Positions 34,227-42,698 of a DNA stretch of 64,000 bases are shown piece by piece. This stretch comes from Stenotrophomonas maltophilia. Its GTDB lineage: Bacteria > Pseudomonadota > Gammaproteobacteria > Xanthomonadales > Xanthomonadaceae. Both the position numbers and the translations under genes were made by a program. The stretch spans positions 1 to 64,000 of the forward strand of contig NZ_SRHZ01000055.1 of the NCBI RefSeq assembly GCF_004684085.1, in the 5' to 3' direction. A model generated the notes under the pieces. The model saw only the letters and a list, made by a program, of their open reading frames with translations. It did no database searches and was not told the DNA's origin. Every line of letters begins with the position of its first letter. Position 1 is the stretch's first letter.

Positions 34227-35563
34227 TGCGCGCTCCCGGCGGCCACGGCACTGATCGATTGCGGCGACGGCACGCGCTGCTGCAGGCGTTGTTGTTCATG
34301 CATCCAGCGGCGCTTGGCCAGCACCTTGTCCACGCGCTGGTCCAGTTCTTCCACGGCCTTGTCCTGCGGCAGGCCACCGCGCACCACCTTCTCGGTGACG
34401 ATGCGCATTTCCTGCACGATGCGCTCCCATTCAAGCACCTTCGGGGTCGGTTTGACCCGCTCCAGCTGGTCACGGAACGCAGCGGCCAGCGGATCGTTGG
34501 CCAGCGACGGCGCACTCCAGGTGCTGCGGCGCGGCGGCAGGTCGCCGATGATCGAATGGAAGCGCGCCTGGATCTCCGGTCGCGACAGGAACTCGATCAG
34601 CTTCCACGAGGCTTCCTTCTGCTGCGACTTGCGGAAGATCACCAGGCTGGTGCCCCCAGCAATACCGGCACCCGGACCGTCCGGACCCGGCAGCGCAGCG
34701 GTACCCCACTGCCCTTCCAGTTCCTTGGGCTGCAGCTTCTTGAACTCGCGGATGTTCCAGGGGCCGGAGATATAGAACACGTTGAAGCCACGGAAGAACT
34801 CGTCCCAGACGTTGGAGATCTGCGTCTCGGACATCTTCGGCGCCCAGCCCTGCTCGAACATGTTGGCGTAGAAGGCCAGCGTGCGGCGGAACCCGGGGCT
34901 GGCGAAATTGCCACGGGTGTCATCATCGCGCAGCAGCGGATCGGGCTGCTGCAGCGCCAGCGACAGCTGCTGCTCGAATTCGTTGATCGGCATCAGCACC
35001 GCATAGCGGTTCGGACCCTGCATGCGCTTGATCGCCGCCATCTGTTCATCCCACTCCTGCCAGGTGCGCGGCGGATGGTCGTAGCCGGCCTTGGCCAGCA
35101 GATCCTTGCGGTAGTAGATCAGGCGGGTATCGACGTACCACGGCACACCGACCAGCTCGCCGTGGATCACGTTGGTATCCCAGATACCCTGGAAGTAATC
35201 CTTCGAGTCGACCACGGCGGAACGCTGCACGAACGGCTGCAACGGCGTCAGTGCGTCAAGTTCGGCAAACTCCGGCACCCAGGTGTTGCCGAGCTGGCAC
35301 ACATCCGGCAGACCGTCGGCGGCGAACGCGGTCAGCAGCTTCTCGTGCGCGGCCGTCCACGGGATGTTCTGCACATCCACCTTGATGCCCGGATTCTCGG
35401 CTTCGAATTCGTGGATCAGTTCGCTGACCACCTCCGCCTCGCGGCCCATCGCCCAGAAACGTACGGTGGTGGTGCCCGGTTCGGTACGGGCGCAGCCGGC
35501 CACGGCCAATGCGGCCAGGGCAGGCAGCGCCCAGCGGCGCAGGCGGTCGATCCAGTTCGGCAT
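34223..35563 (-). CDS. Sugar ABC transporter substrate-binding lipoprotein
   Basis: A 446-residue extracytoplasmic solute-binding protein of the MalE/CUT1 class, probably a lipoprotein (LAVAGC near residue 24). The early strand TTTVRFWAMGREAEVV, then PDVCQLGNTWVPEF, GVPWYVDTRLIYYRKDLL and later GGTSLVIFRKSQQKEASWKL are typical. It delivers the oligosaccharide captured in the periplasm to the MalF/MalG-like permeases. Gene order (binding protein, MalF, MalG) and four-base overlaps show a single operon. The ATG at 35563 comes four bases after the GH144-like stop. Confidence 0.92.
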   Translation of the reverse strand: MPNWIDRLRRWALPALAALAVAGCARTEPGTTTVRFWAMGREAEVVSELIHEFEAENPGIKVDVQNIPWTAAHEKLLTAFAADGLPDVCQLGNTWVPEFAELDALTPLQPFVQRSAVVDSKDYFQGIWDTNVIHGELVGVPWYVDTRLIYYRKDLLAKAGYDHPPRTWQEWDEQMAAIKRMQGPNRYAVLMPINEFEQQLSLALQQPDPLLRDDDTRGNFASPGFRRTLAFYANMFEQGWAPKMSETQISNVWDEFFRGFNVFYISGPWNIREFKKLQPKELEGQWGTAALPGPDGPGAGIAGGTSLVIFRKSQQKEASWKLIEFLSRPEIQARFHSIIGDLPPRRSTWSAPSLANDPLAAAFRDQLERVKPTPKVLEWERIVQEMRIVTEKVVRGGLPQDKAVEELDQRVDKVLAKRRWMHEQQRLQQRVPSPQSISAVAAGSAQ

Positions 35564-35567
35564 CGGG

Positions 35568-37172
35568 TTACTTGCCCTGGCCTGTGGTGCGGTTGGCATT
35601 GTTCTTCTGTTCCTGCGCGGCAGCCGCGCGTGATTCGGCGATACCCACCGCGCGTGCCGCCGCGGCCTTTTCGTCTTTCTGCAGTTCCAGCGGCTGGAAC
35701 GAGCCTTCCGGCGCCAGCCAGCCACCACTGAACCCGGCCCGCTCCAGTCCCTTGCGGATGTACGGATTCTTCTTCATCACTTCCCACACGAAATCATTCC
35801 GGTAGTTGGCGATCATGGTCAGGATCGGGCCCTGGTCGATGGCGATGTAGTCGCTGGCGACCCAACCGCGATCGGGCACCAGGCGGCCGGTCTTGATCGG
35901 GATGTCGTAGTTGAAGCTGGGGTTGAACGAATCCAGGAAGCCGTAGCTGGAATAGATGTAGTCGCCAAAGCGCTTGTGCATCTCCAGCGTGGCCGGGATC
36001 ACCTGCTCGGGGGCGAACACCACCGACGCGATCGCAGCGGTGGGAGCGATGGTGCCGTCATCGAAGTTCTCGCGCAGGCCGGCGCCGCGCGAGGAGTAAT
36101 GGCGGAACTGGCGCTGCTCGCCGCGATAGTCCTGGGTGGTGTTCTGCGGTCCGTCGCTGGCGGTCAGACCCCACACGTTCTCGCCGTACTCCTTCCATTG
36201 CATCGGGTTGGCGATGGCGTACTCGCGCTGGGCCAGTGCGGCCGAGCGGCTGTTGAGGAAGTAGGTGCTGCCACGCTCGCGCATGTACGCGTCCTGGATG
36301 TCGCGGAAGTCGATCCAGACGTGGCTGTACTGGTGGCCGAACAGCGGGCCGAAGGACAGGTATTCCTGGCCCTGGTAGACGCCCCAGTCATTGTCGTAGG
36401 TTCGTGTCCACACGGTCCACGCATCCGGGCTGACCGGATGCGTCGGCGAACCCAGGGCGAGGATGTAGACCATCATCGCCTCGTTGTAGCCCATCCAGTC
36501 GTGGTCGATGAAGCCGCTCTCGGGGAACCAGCCCATCGAGATCAGCGGCGCACGCTGCTGCAGCCACGGCCAGTCGACCTTCTTGTACAGGGTGTCGGCG
36601 ATCTGCCGGATCTCCTTCTCGCGCGGATCGTCGCCGTCGTAGTACGACTGCGCGAACAGCACGCCCATCATCAGCAGCGCGGTATCCACCGAGGACAATT
36701 CGACCCAGCTGTCGTAGCGACGGCCTTCCTGCATGTCCAGGAAGTGGTAGTAGAAACCCTTGTAGCCGGCCTTGCCGGTGCGTTGCGGGCCCATCGGCAC
36801 GTCGCGGAAGAACTTCAGCGTAGTCAGCGTGCGCTCGATCGCCTGGTTGCGGCTGACCCAGCCGTTCTCGATGCCGATCGGATAGGCGGTCAGCGCGAAG
36901 CCCACCGAAGCAATGCTGGCGAACGGCCGCGACGGATAACGATCCGGGGTCAGGCCGTTGATTTCATTGGTGGTGTCCCAGAAGAACTGGAAGGTACGGC
37001 GCTCGATGTCATCGAACAGCGGCGGCAGCACCGGCTTCATCGGCCGCGGCGGTGCGTCGGCCTCGATCAGGATCACCGGCGGCCGCGGTTTTGCAGGCTC
37101 CTGCTGGGCCGGTTTGCAGGCTGCAATGGCCAGGGTCATCGCAGCGGCGGTCATCAGGTGGCGTGCCTGCAT
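35568..37172 (-). CDS. GH144-like glucoamylase-family lipoprotein
   Basis: A 534-residue predicted lipoprotein (LAIAAC near residue 19). The catalytic (alpha/alpha)6 domain belongs to the glucoamylase-like family that includes GH144 endo-beta-1,2-glucanases and sophorohydrolases. Landmarks are RRTFQFFWDTTNEINGLTPD, SSVDTALLMMGVLFAQSYY, WFPESGFIDHDWMGYNEAMM, GPLFGHQYSHVWIDFRDIQD and FLDSFNPSFNYD; acidic residues in the last two blocks are candidates for catalysis. It would cut the imported glucan in the periplasm or at the outer membrane. The ATG at 37172 follows GGAGGAA. It is the first gene of the downstream transcription unit, preceded by a LacI-type operator. Confidence 0.86.
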   Translation of the reverse strand: MQARHLMTAAAMTLAIAACKPAQQEPAKPRPPVILIEADAPPRPMKPVLPPLFDDIERRTFQFFWDTTNEINGLTPDRYPSRPFASIASVGFALTAYPIGIENGWVSRNQAIERTLTTLKFFRDVPMGPQRTGKAGYKGFYYHFLDMQEGRRYDSWVELSSVDTALLMMGVLFAQSYYDGDDPREKEIRQIADTLYKKVDWPWLQQRAPLISMGWFPESGFIDHDWMGYNEAMMVYILALGSPTHPVSPDAWTVWTRTYDNDWGVYQGQEYLSFGPLFGHQYSHVWIDFRDIQDAYMRERGSTYFLNSRSAALAQREYAIANPMQWKEYGENVWGLTASDGPQNTTQDYRGEQRQFRHYSSRGAGLRENFDDGTIAPTAAIASVVFAPEQVIPATLEMHKRFGDYIYSSYGFLDSFNPSFNYDIPIKTGRLVPDRGWVASDYIAIDQGPILTMIANYRNDFVWEVMKKNPYIRKGLERAGFSGGWLAPEGSFQPLELQKDEKAAAARAVGIAESRAAAAQEQKNNANRTTGQGK

Positions 37173-37206
37173 GGCGCGGTTCCTCCGGTGGGCTGATCGA
37201 TCCAAG

Positions 37207-37239
37207 AGCATAACGTCCAATGACCTGAAATCGTTTACA
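37207..37239 (-). promoter_or_regulatory. LacI-type operator and promoter of the GH144/ABC operon
   Basis: TGAAATCGTTTACA (37226-37239) matches a LacI-family operator with central CG. A related site lies before the lacI gene (41648-41661). Reading leftward, a -10-like TATGCT lies near 37207-37212 and the operator overlaps the expected -35, as expected for repression. It sits 54 bases before the GH144-like start. Confidence 0.6.
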
Positions 37240-37251
37240 AAGTGCGGTCTG

Positions 37252-37273
37252 AAAAAACCACGAAATCGTGGTT
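37252..37273 (-). terminator. Intrinsic terminator after the TonB-dependent receptor gene
   Basis: Reading leftward, AACCACG, a 4-base loop and CGTGGTT are followed by a run of T residues. It separates the receptor transcript from the operon that starts about 15-45 bases further on. Confidence 0.75.
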
Positions 37274-37288
37274 CATGACACCGCGATC

Positions 37289-37401
37289 ATTGCCCACGCC
37301 GCTGCCCCCTGCCCGGCAGCGGCGTGGGCAATGGACCGGCCCGGGGCCGGCCATTACCGTTTTCACGCGCCCGATGCCGCCGACGGAGCGGCGGCATCGG
37401 G
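37289..37401. repeat. Two strong hairpins in the receptor 3' region
   Basis: 37289-37332 is a perfect 18-bp stem (starts ATTGCCCACGCCGC) with an 8-base loop. 37370-37401 is a 12-bp stem (CCCGATGCCGCC) with an 8-base loop. Neither is followed by a T tract. Both lie in the 3' untranslated part of the receptor mRNA and could block 3' exonucleases. Confidence 0.7.
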
Positions 37402-37423
37402 ATGTTGCGTCGAGCGGTTCCGC

Positions 37424-40400
37424 TTAGAAGCGGAAGCCCACCTCAGCCTTGACCTGGCGCGGAGTACCGATGATGTCGCCGGTCTCGTTGTAGCTGACCA
37501 GCAGCTTGCCATCGCTCTTCACGTAGTTCAGGTTCGAGAAGTTGTCGAAGTTGAGCACGTTGATGATGTCGATACGCGCGTACAGCTCGGTATCGCCGGC
37601 CAGCTTGAAGGTCTTGGTCGCCTGCAGGTCGAGCGAACGGTAGCCGAAGATCTTGCCACCGAGCAGGAAGTGGCCATTGCCCGACGGTGTACCGGCAGCC
37701 GGGGTCGGCATGCAGTTCGAATTGCCGGCCTGGGCGATGCAGGACCAGTCGTTGCCCGGGGTCGGCGTGGCCAGGGTCAGCTTGCCACCAAAGGTGATGC
37801 CCCAGAAGCCGTCATACGAGCCGGTGACCACCAGGCGGTGGCGCGGCGCGCCGTTGGACTTGATGGTCGGGTACTCACCAATGGTGCCGCGATCGAACGA
37901 GTAGTGCTCGTTGATGTTGCGGTTGTGGCGCGCATTGGTCCAGGTGTAGGCGATCGAGGTACCCCAGCCGCTTTCCTTGCTGTAAGGCTTCTGTGCCGAC
38001 AGCAGGATCTGGGTGGAGCGGGTCTTGATGCCCTGCTGGCCGATGATCAGGCTGCCAAAGCCCGGGATGTTGCAGCCCCACGGCTGACCGTAGGTCGGCT
38101 CATCAGCGCCGCACAGCATCTGGTTGTCGAAGAAGTTGCCGTTGTTGAAGCGGTTGCCCAGGGTGAAGGCGAAGCCATCATAGGTCAGCGTGCGCGAGAT
38201 CGTCGCATCGGTCAGCCACTCGCCAAACTGATTGCTCATGCCCAGGCTGAACTGGTCCGCGTAGGGCACCTTCATGTTGTTGTTCAGCAGATCGACTTCC
38301 ATGCCTTCGTTACTGGTGGAACCCAGCAGCGCCTGCACGTTCTCGATGCCGTTCAGCAGGTTCGGGTTCCAGTCGAAACACGGGGTCTGGCCGTACATGC
38401 AGCTGCCGGTAGCCGGGTTGCGGAAGAACACGGTCGGCTGCGGCAGCGCCAGCTTCGTGGTTTCCAGCGCGAGGTTGTCGAACAGGTCGCGATCATAGGA
38501 CCGGCCGGCGCCACCATGGAACACGTGCCGTTCGTCGGCATTGACGTCATATGAGAAGCCCAGGCGCGGCTGCCATGCATTCTTGAAATTCTTGCGATTG
38601 TGCCCGGTGCTGATGTAGTCGTTGACGTTCAAACCACTGAGCGCCAGCGTCTGCGCATAGGTCTGACCCGGGGGTGCGTGCCTGTCCTGCGAGAACAGTG
38701 CGTTCACAACCTCCGGCGGGGTCACGAAATCGGTATAGACCGGGTTCTTTTCGTAATCCCAGCGCAGGCCGATGTTCAGCTGCAGGTGGTCGTTGACCTG
38801 CCAGTCGTCCTGGATGAACAGACCGATCTGCTTCACCTTGGCGCGCACTTCAGACTGCACGCCGGTGACACCGGTGCTGGCCTTGGTGAACTGGGCCTTG
38901 TAAGGGGTACCGGACGCGAAGGCAGGGTTGTCGATGGTGTAGAAGAACTGCGGATTGATCTGCGCCGCGTCGGAGGCGTACAGATCGATCTGCTTGTACT
39001 TGGCGCCCATCTTGATGGTGTGGTCGCCAGCCCACTGCAGGCCATCCAGCGTCAGGTTGTCTTCAATCGCCCAGCCCTTCTGGCCCTTCACCTGCGAGGC
39101 GAACGCATCGGCTGCGCCCACCTGGACGAGGGTCTTTTCCTGCGGGGTGTTCCGGTTCTTGTCACCGAAGTCCGGCGCGGTGTAGATGATGCCGTTGCCG
39201 TAGGTCAGCGGCAGCGGGTTGTTGAAGGACTCTTCATGGGTAACCATCAACTCGTTGTAGAAGCGCTCGCCGCTGTGGTTCCAGCGCAGCGCGTAACGGC
39301 GGTCGGTGTTGTCCACGACCTTGCCGTGCACCTTCGCGGTCTGGCCGCTGAACTGCTGCTGGGTTTCGTCACGGTCCTGGAAGGTCAGTTCGATGCGATC
39401 GTTGTCGGTCGGCTCGAAATCGATCTTGGCGAAGATCAGGTCCTGCTGGAACGGCTGGCTGGCCGGGCCAAGGCCTGCTGCACCGTCAGCGGGCAGATTG
39501 GCGGCCGACGGAGTGACGGCACCATCCGGCGCGATGGTCACCGGCAGGTCGAAGCGCTTGGCTTCATAGGTGACGAAGAAGTGGGCCTTGTCCTTGATGA
39601 TCGGGCCACCCAGCGCGAAGCCGTATTCCTTCTCGGCAGAATCTTCCTTGCTCTTGCCCGGCTGGCGTTCGGCCGGGGTCATCGCACGCATGCTCTCGTT
39701 GGTGTAACGGTAGAAGGTCTCACCCTTGAACTCGTTGGTACCCGACTTGGTCGCGGCGGTGATCGCGGCACTGGAGACCTGGCCGTACTCGGCCTTGTAG
39801 TTGCCGGTGATGACCTTGTATTCGCCGATGGCCAGCTGCGGGAACGGATTGCCGGCGCTGCCGGACTGGCCGGAGATGCCGCCGCCCTTGACGTAGCTCT
39901 TCTGGCCCACGCCATCGATGTAGACGTTGGTGCCATCGGAGTTGGTCGCGCCGCCACGCAGCGAGGTGTTGCCCTTGGCATCGCGGGTGAAGATCATGCC
40001 CGGCACCGCGTCAGCGAACTCCAGGAAGTTGCGCGAGACCTGCGGGGTGGTCTGGATCTGCTGCAGACTGACGGTCTTGCCGACTTCCGAGGTGCGCACT
40101 TCCTGCAGCAGGGTCGGTGCGACGACGTTGACGGTATCCAGGTTGGTGGCTGCGGTCGTACCCGGGGTGCTGCTGGCAGCGCCGGCGAAGTTCAGGGTGG
40201 CGGTCGAGGCCACGGTGACGGTGACCTTCTGGGTCTGGCCATTGGCGACCACGTTGTAGGTGCCGGGGTCCAGGCCCATCAGCGAGTAGCTGCCATCGGC
40301 ACGCACGCTGCCGCGACGGACGGTGCCGGTGGCCACGTTGGTGGCAGTGACTTCGGCGCCGGCCTGGGCGCCGGATACCTGGCCGCGCAGGCTGGCATTG

Positions 40401-40504
40401 GCCGACTGCGCCATGACGTTCGGAGCGGCGGCCAGCATCAGGCAGCTGACCAGTGCGGTGCTCAGCAGCCGGCGTGCCGGCGTGCGGAAGGTGGTGTGCA
40501 TCAT
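37424..40504 (-). CDS. TonB-dependent receptor, Oar/carboxypeptidase-regulatory type
   Basis: A 1026-residue outer-membrane transporter. After the signal peptide (ending NVMAQ) comes an 80-residue carboxypeptidase-regulatory-like domain (SLRGQVSGAQAGAEVTATNV). It is followed by the plug (EVGKTVSLQQIQTTPQVSRN, DGVGQKSYVKGG) and a large beta-barrel ending in phenylalanine (KAEVGFRF), as outer-membrane proteins require. Oar-like receptors in Xanthomonads often serve oligosaccharide uptake. Its place between lacI and the sugar operon makes it the outer-membrane gate of that pathway. The ATG at 40504 has CCGGAGATTG upstream. It may be read from the lacI promoter. Confidence 0.92.
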   Translation of the reverse strand: MMHTTFRTPARRLLSTALVSCLMLAAAPNVMAQSANASLRGQVSGAQAGAEVTATNVATGTVRRGSVRADGSYSLMGLDPGTYNVVANGQTQKVTVTVASTATLNFAGAASSTPGTTAATNLDTVNVVAPTLLQEVRTSEVGKTVSLQQIQTTPQVSRNFLEFADAVPGMIFTRDAKGNTSLRGGATNSDGTNVYIDGVGQKSYVKGGGISGQSGSAGNPFPQLAIGEYKVITGNYKAEYGQVSSAAITAATKSGTNEFKGETFYRYTNESMRAMTPAERQPGKSKEDSAEKEYGFALGGPIIKDKAHFFVTYEAKRFDLPVTIAPDGAVTPSAANLPADGAAGLGPASQPFQQDLIFAKIDFEPTDNDRIELTFQDRDETQQQFSGQTAKVHGKVVDNTDRRYALRWNHSGERFYNELMVTHEESFNNPLPLTYGNGIIYTAPDFGDKNRNTPQEKTLVQVGAADAFASQVKGQKGWAIEDNLTLDGLQWAGDHTIKMGAKYKQIDLYASDAAQINPQFFYTIDNPAFASGTPYKAQFTKASTGVTGVQSEVRAKVKQIGLFIQDDWQVNDHLQLNIGLRWDYEKNPVYTDFVTPPEVVNALFSQDRHAPPGQTYAQTLALSGLNVNDYISTGHNRKNFKNAWQPRLGFSYDVNADERHVFHGGAGRSYDRDLFDNLALETTKLALPQPTVFFRNPATGSCMYGQTPCFDWNPNLLNGIENVQALLGSTSNEGMEVDLLNNNMKVPYADQFSLGMSNQFGEWLTDATISRTLTYDGFAFTLGNRFNNGNFFDNQMLCGADEPTYGQPWGCNIPGFGSLIIGQQGIKTRSTQILLSAQKPYSKESGWGTSIAYTWTNARHNRNINEHYSFDRGTIGEYPTIKSNGAPRHRLVVTGSYDGFWGITFGGKLTLATPTPGNDWSCIAQAGNSNCMPTPAAGTPSGNGHFLLGGKIFGYRSLDLQATKTFKLAGDTELYARIDIINVLNFDNFSNLNYVKSDGKLLVSYNETGDIIGTPRQVKAEVGFRF

Positions 40505-40580
40505 CAACTCAATCTCCGGGTGGCGGTGACCGCTCGCGCGGTCCCTGCGATCAATCAAAAAAGAAGGAACGCCTCTGGCT

Positions 40581-41603
40581 TCAATGGCCCGATGGCGGAG
40601 TGGTGGAATCGCGAACTATCAAGCGGGGAACCAGGGTCTGCTTGTCCCCTGTCCCGTCCGTGGAGGTGCCGTCCATCAACTGCAGCAGGCGCGTCATGGC
40701 CCGATCGCCGAGTTCGGCGATGCTGACCTGCATGGTGGTCAGCGACGGGTGCACGAAACGCGCCAGTGGAATGTCATCGAAACCCGCCAGCGCGACATCG
40801 GACGGGACCTGGACACCGGCCTGCGTGAACGCATACAGGCAGCCCAGGGCCATCATGTCGTTGGCGGCGAACACGGCATCGGGCAGCGCTCCGGCTGCCA
40901 GCAACTCCTGACCGGCGCGATGACCGGAAGCTTCGTCGAAATCACCGGGAAGCTCGATGCCTTCGGCGCCACTGCCAAAAGCCGCCAGCGCGTCACGGAA
41001 GCCGCGCAGGCGCTCGCGCGCGTCGAAGTTGAGATCCGGGCCAGAAATGAAAGCGATGCGGCGGTGGCCAGCGTCGAGCAGATGGCGGGTCATCGCCATT
41101 GCACCGGCATGGTCGTCGATGCTCAGCACCGGGTGGTCCTGCCCGGGCAGATAGGTGTTGATCAACACCGTCGGCAATGACTGCGGCAGGTTGTCGGTCA
41201 GGAAACCGGGGCTCTCGGCATAGGGCGAGAGCACCAGCAGGCCGTCGACGCGGCCGCGCATGGCGCGCAGGGCCGCACCCTGCTGCTCCTGGTCACCGTG
41301 ATAGCTGGACACCAGCAGGTGCTGGCGACGGCTACGGGCGACGTTGTCGATGCCACGCATCAGTTCGGAGAAAAATTCGCCGTACAGATCCGGCAGCACC
41401 ACGCCCACCGTATTGGTGCGGCGGCTGCTCAGGCTGCGGGCGGCGGCGTGCGGGGTGTAACGCAGCCGTGCGGCCACCTCCAGCACAAGCTGGCGGACCG
41501 GTTCGGCGACATTTTCATGCCCGTTGAGCGCGCGGGAAACCGTGGCCACGGAGACCCGGGCTTCGCGTGCGACGTCTTTGATTGTGATAGCTGCCTTGTT
41601 CAC
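40581..41603 (-). CDS. LacI family transcriptional repressor
   Basis: A 340-residue regulator. The N-terminal helix-turn-helix and hinge are clear (ITIKDVAREARVSVATVSRA through RYTPHAAARSLSSRRTNTVG). The C-terminal periplasmic-binding-protein-like domain (about 65-330) would bind a sugar inducer. The start is GTG at 41603, because GGAGGG is correctly spaced before it; an earlier in-frame start would place the ribosome site inside the gene. Operator-like TGnAAnCGTTTnCA sites occur before its own gene and before the GH144/ABC operon. The inducer is unknown, possibly a beta-glucan fragment. Confidence 0.94.
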   Translation of the reverse strand: MNKAAITIKDVAREARVSVATVSRALNGHENVAEPVRQLVLEVAARLRYTPHAAARSLSSRRTNTVGVVLPDLYGEFFSELMRGIDNVARSRRQHLLVSSYHGDQEQQGAALRAMRGRVDGLLVLSPYAESPGFLTDNLPQSLPTVLINTYLPGQDHPVLSIDDHAGAMAMTRHLLDAGHRRIAFISGPDLNFDARERLRGFRDALAAFGSGAEGIELPGDFDEASGHRAGQELLAAGALPDAVFAANDMMALGCLYAFTQAGVQVPSDVALAGFDDIPLARFVHPSLTTMQVSIAELGDRAMTRLLQLMDGTSTDGTGDKQTLVPRLIVRDSTTPPSGH

Positions 41604-41642
41604 GAAGCCGCCCTCCACGGCTTGGACCTACCAGCATTGGCG

Positions 41643-41678
41643 CGGAATGTAAGCGTTTCCATCTGGGCTTGTAAACAG
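41643..41678 (-). promoter_or_regulatory. LacI-type operator and promoter of lacI/receptor unit
   Basis: TGTAAGCGTTTCCA on the plus strand (41648-41661) is an operator-like palindrome. Reading leftward, a -35-like TTTACA and a -10-like TACATT are 18 bases apart and the palindrome overlaps the -10. This suggests autorepression of lacI, perhaps with the receptor gene. Confidence 0.6.
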
Positions 41679-41766
41679 TCCGTTAGGCGAATGTCCCGAA
41701 ATGGACATGGAAATCTGTCTGTGCCGCCCCCTGCGGGGACCGGCAAGGACAGCGTGGGACAAGGGC

Positions 41767-42042
41767 TCAGCCCTGTTCTGACGGTGTCAGCGCACGGATG
41801 GACAGCGCATGGATGTCGGTATCCATCATCGCCCCCAATGCGGCGTAGACCGCGCGGTGCCGGGCCAGTGGCCCCAGTCCAGCGAAGCGTTCGCTGACCA
41901 CATGCACGTTGAAATGGCCGCGACCGTCGCGGGCACCGGCATGGCCAGCGTGGCGATGGCTGTCGTCTTCGATCTCGAGCACGCTCGGGGCCAGCGCTTG
42001 CTGCAGTGCATCACGCATCCGCACGATCCGTTCCGCGTTCAC
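41767..42042 (-). CDS. bolA: BolA family protein
   Basis: A 91-residue cytosolic protein with the class II KH-like BolA fold. HRHAGHAG supplies conserved histidines, [14 protein letters not shown] the invariant nucleic-acid/glutaredoxin-facing stretch, and [11 protein letters not shown] the C-terminal strand. BolA proteins bind monothiol glutaredoxins with a shared [2Fe-2S] cluster and influence cell shape and stress genes. The start is GTG at 42042, overlapping the TGA of yciI (GTGA), so translation is coupled. This yciI-bolA arrangement is usual in Xanthomonads. Confidence 0.9.
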   Translation of the reverse strand: MNAERIVRMRDALQQALAPSVLEIEDDSHRHAGHAGARDGRGHFNVHVVSERFAGLGPLARHRAVYAALGAMMDTDIHALSIRALTPSEQG

Positions 42043-42344
42043 GGCAGCACCTTGCGGAACGGGCGTACCTGCACGCGTGTGTAGACGCCGGCGGCCACGT
42101 ACGGGTCGGCGTCGGCCCAGGCCTGGGCCTGCAGCAGCGACTCGAACTGCGCGATCACCACCGAACCACTGAAACCAGCCGGGCCCGGGTCTTCACTGTC
42201 CACCGCCGGGCACGGCCCGGCCAGCAGCAGGCGCCCCTCGTCGCGCAGCGCGTGCAGGCGCGCCAGGTGTTCCGGCCGCGCCTGCAGCCGTTGTGCCAGT
42301 ACATCCTGGCCGTCATATCCTTCAATCACATACCACACCGGCAT
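42039..42344 (-). CDS. yciI: YciI family protein
   Basis: A 101-residue protein with the ferredoxin-like YciI fold: [20 protein letters not shown] at the start, [22 protein letters not shown] in the middle and [10 protein letters not shown] near the end. The His in RPEHL and Asp in WADADPY are the putative active-site pair of the family. Catalytic role is unknown for most members; some related proteins act as dehydrochlorinase-like enzymes. Co-transcribed with bolA. Confidence 0.92.
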   Translation of the reverse strand: MPVWYVIEGYDGQDVLAQRLQARPEHLARLHALRDEGRLLLAGPCPAVDSEDPGPAGFSGSVVIAQFESLLQAQAWADADPYVAAGVYTRVQVRPFRKVLP

Positions 42345-42698
42345 TTCCTCGCTTGCGTTGTCGGTCCGCTGATTCTAGCCAATGCCCCCTTGTCCCGGCC
42401 CCGGCTGGACACTGGCGCGGCAAAGGCTTACCCTAGACTCCATTGCACGTGGCTGGATGCAGCAGCCCGTCGGTTTTTGCGGCCAACGCAGCCCCCGACG
42501 ACCGTCCCGCTGTTTCAATGGGGCCACGTAGACGACCTCCCCGTAGTTCCGTCGCTGCCGTTTCCTGCGGCGCGTCCTGCTGTTTGATATGTGTGGAAGC
42601 GCGCCGATCCCGGCGTGTCTGGTGCCCTGGGGCTCCGTGGCGTTGGCCCGGTGAATCCGGTGCCGCGACTGGTCCGTTGCAATCCTGATGTCCATTAG
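42345..42698. other. 354-base gap before scpA
   Basis: Divergent gap between yciI and scpA. TAGACT near 42434-42439 could be a -10 element for rightward transcription. A stop codon (42696-42698) touches the scpA ATG, so scpA cannot extend upstream. A 4-codon reading frame starting at 42688 ends over the scpA start (ATGA). No convincing gene or RNA is seen otherwise. Confidence 0.4.

Noticed and set aside
42443-42688. Possible 81-codon gene before scpA
   Set aside because: Starts with TTG without a ribosome site; Arg/Ser/Pro-rich composition and no recognisable domain.
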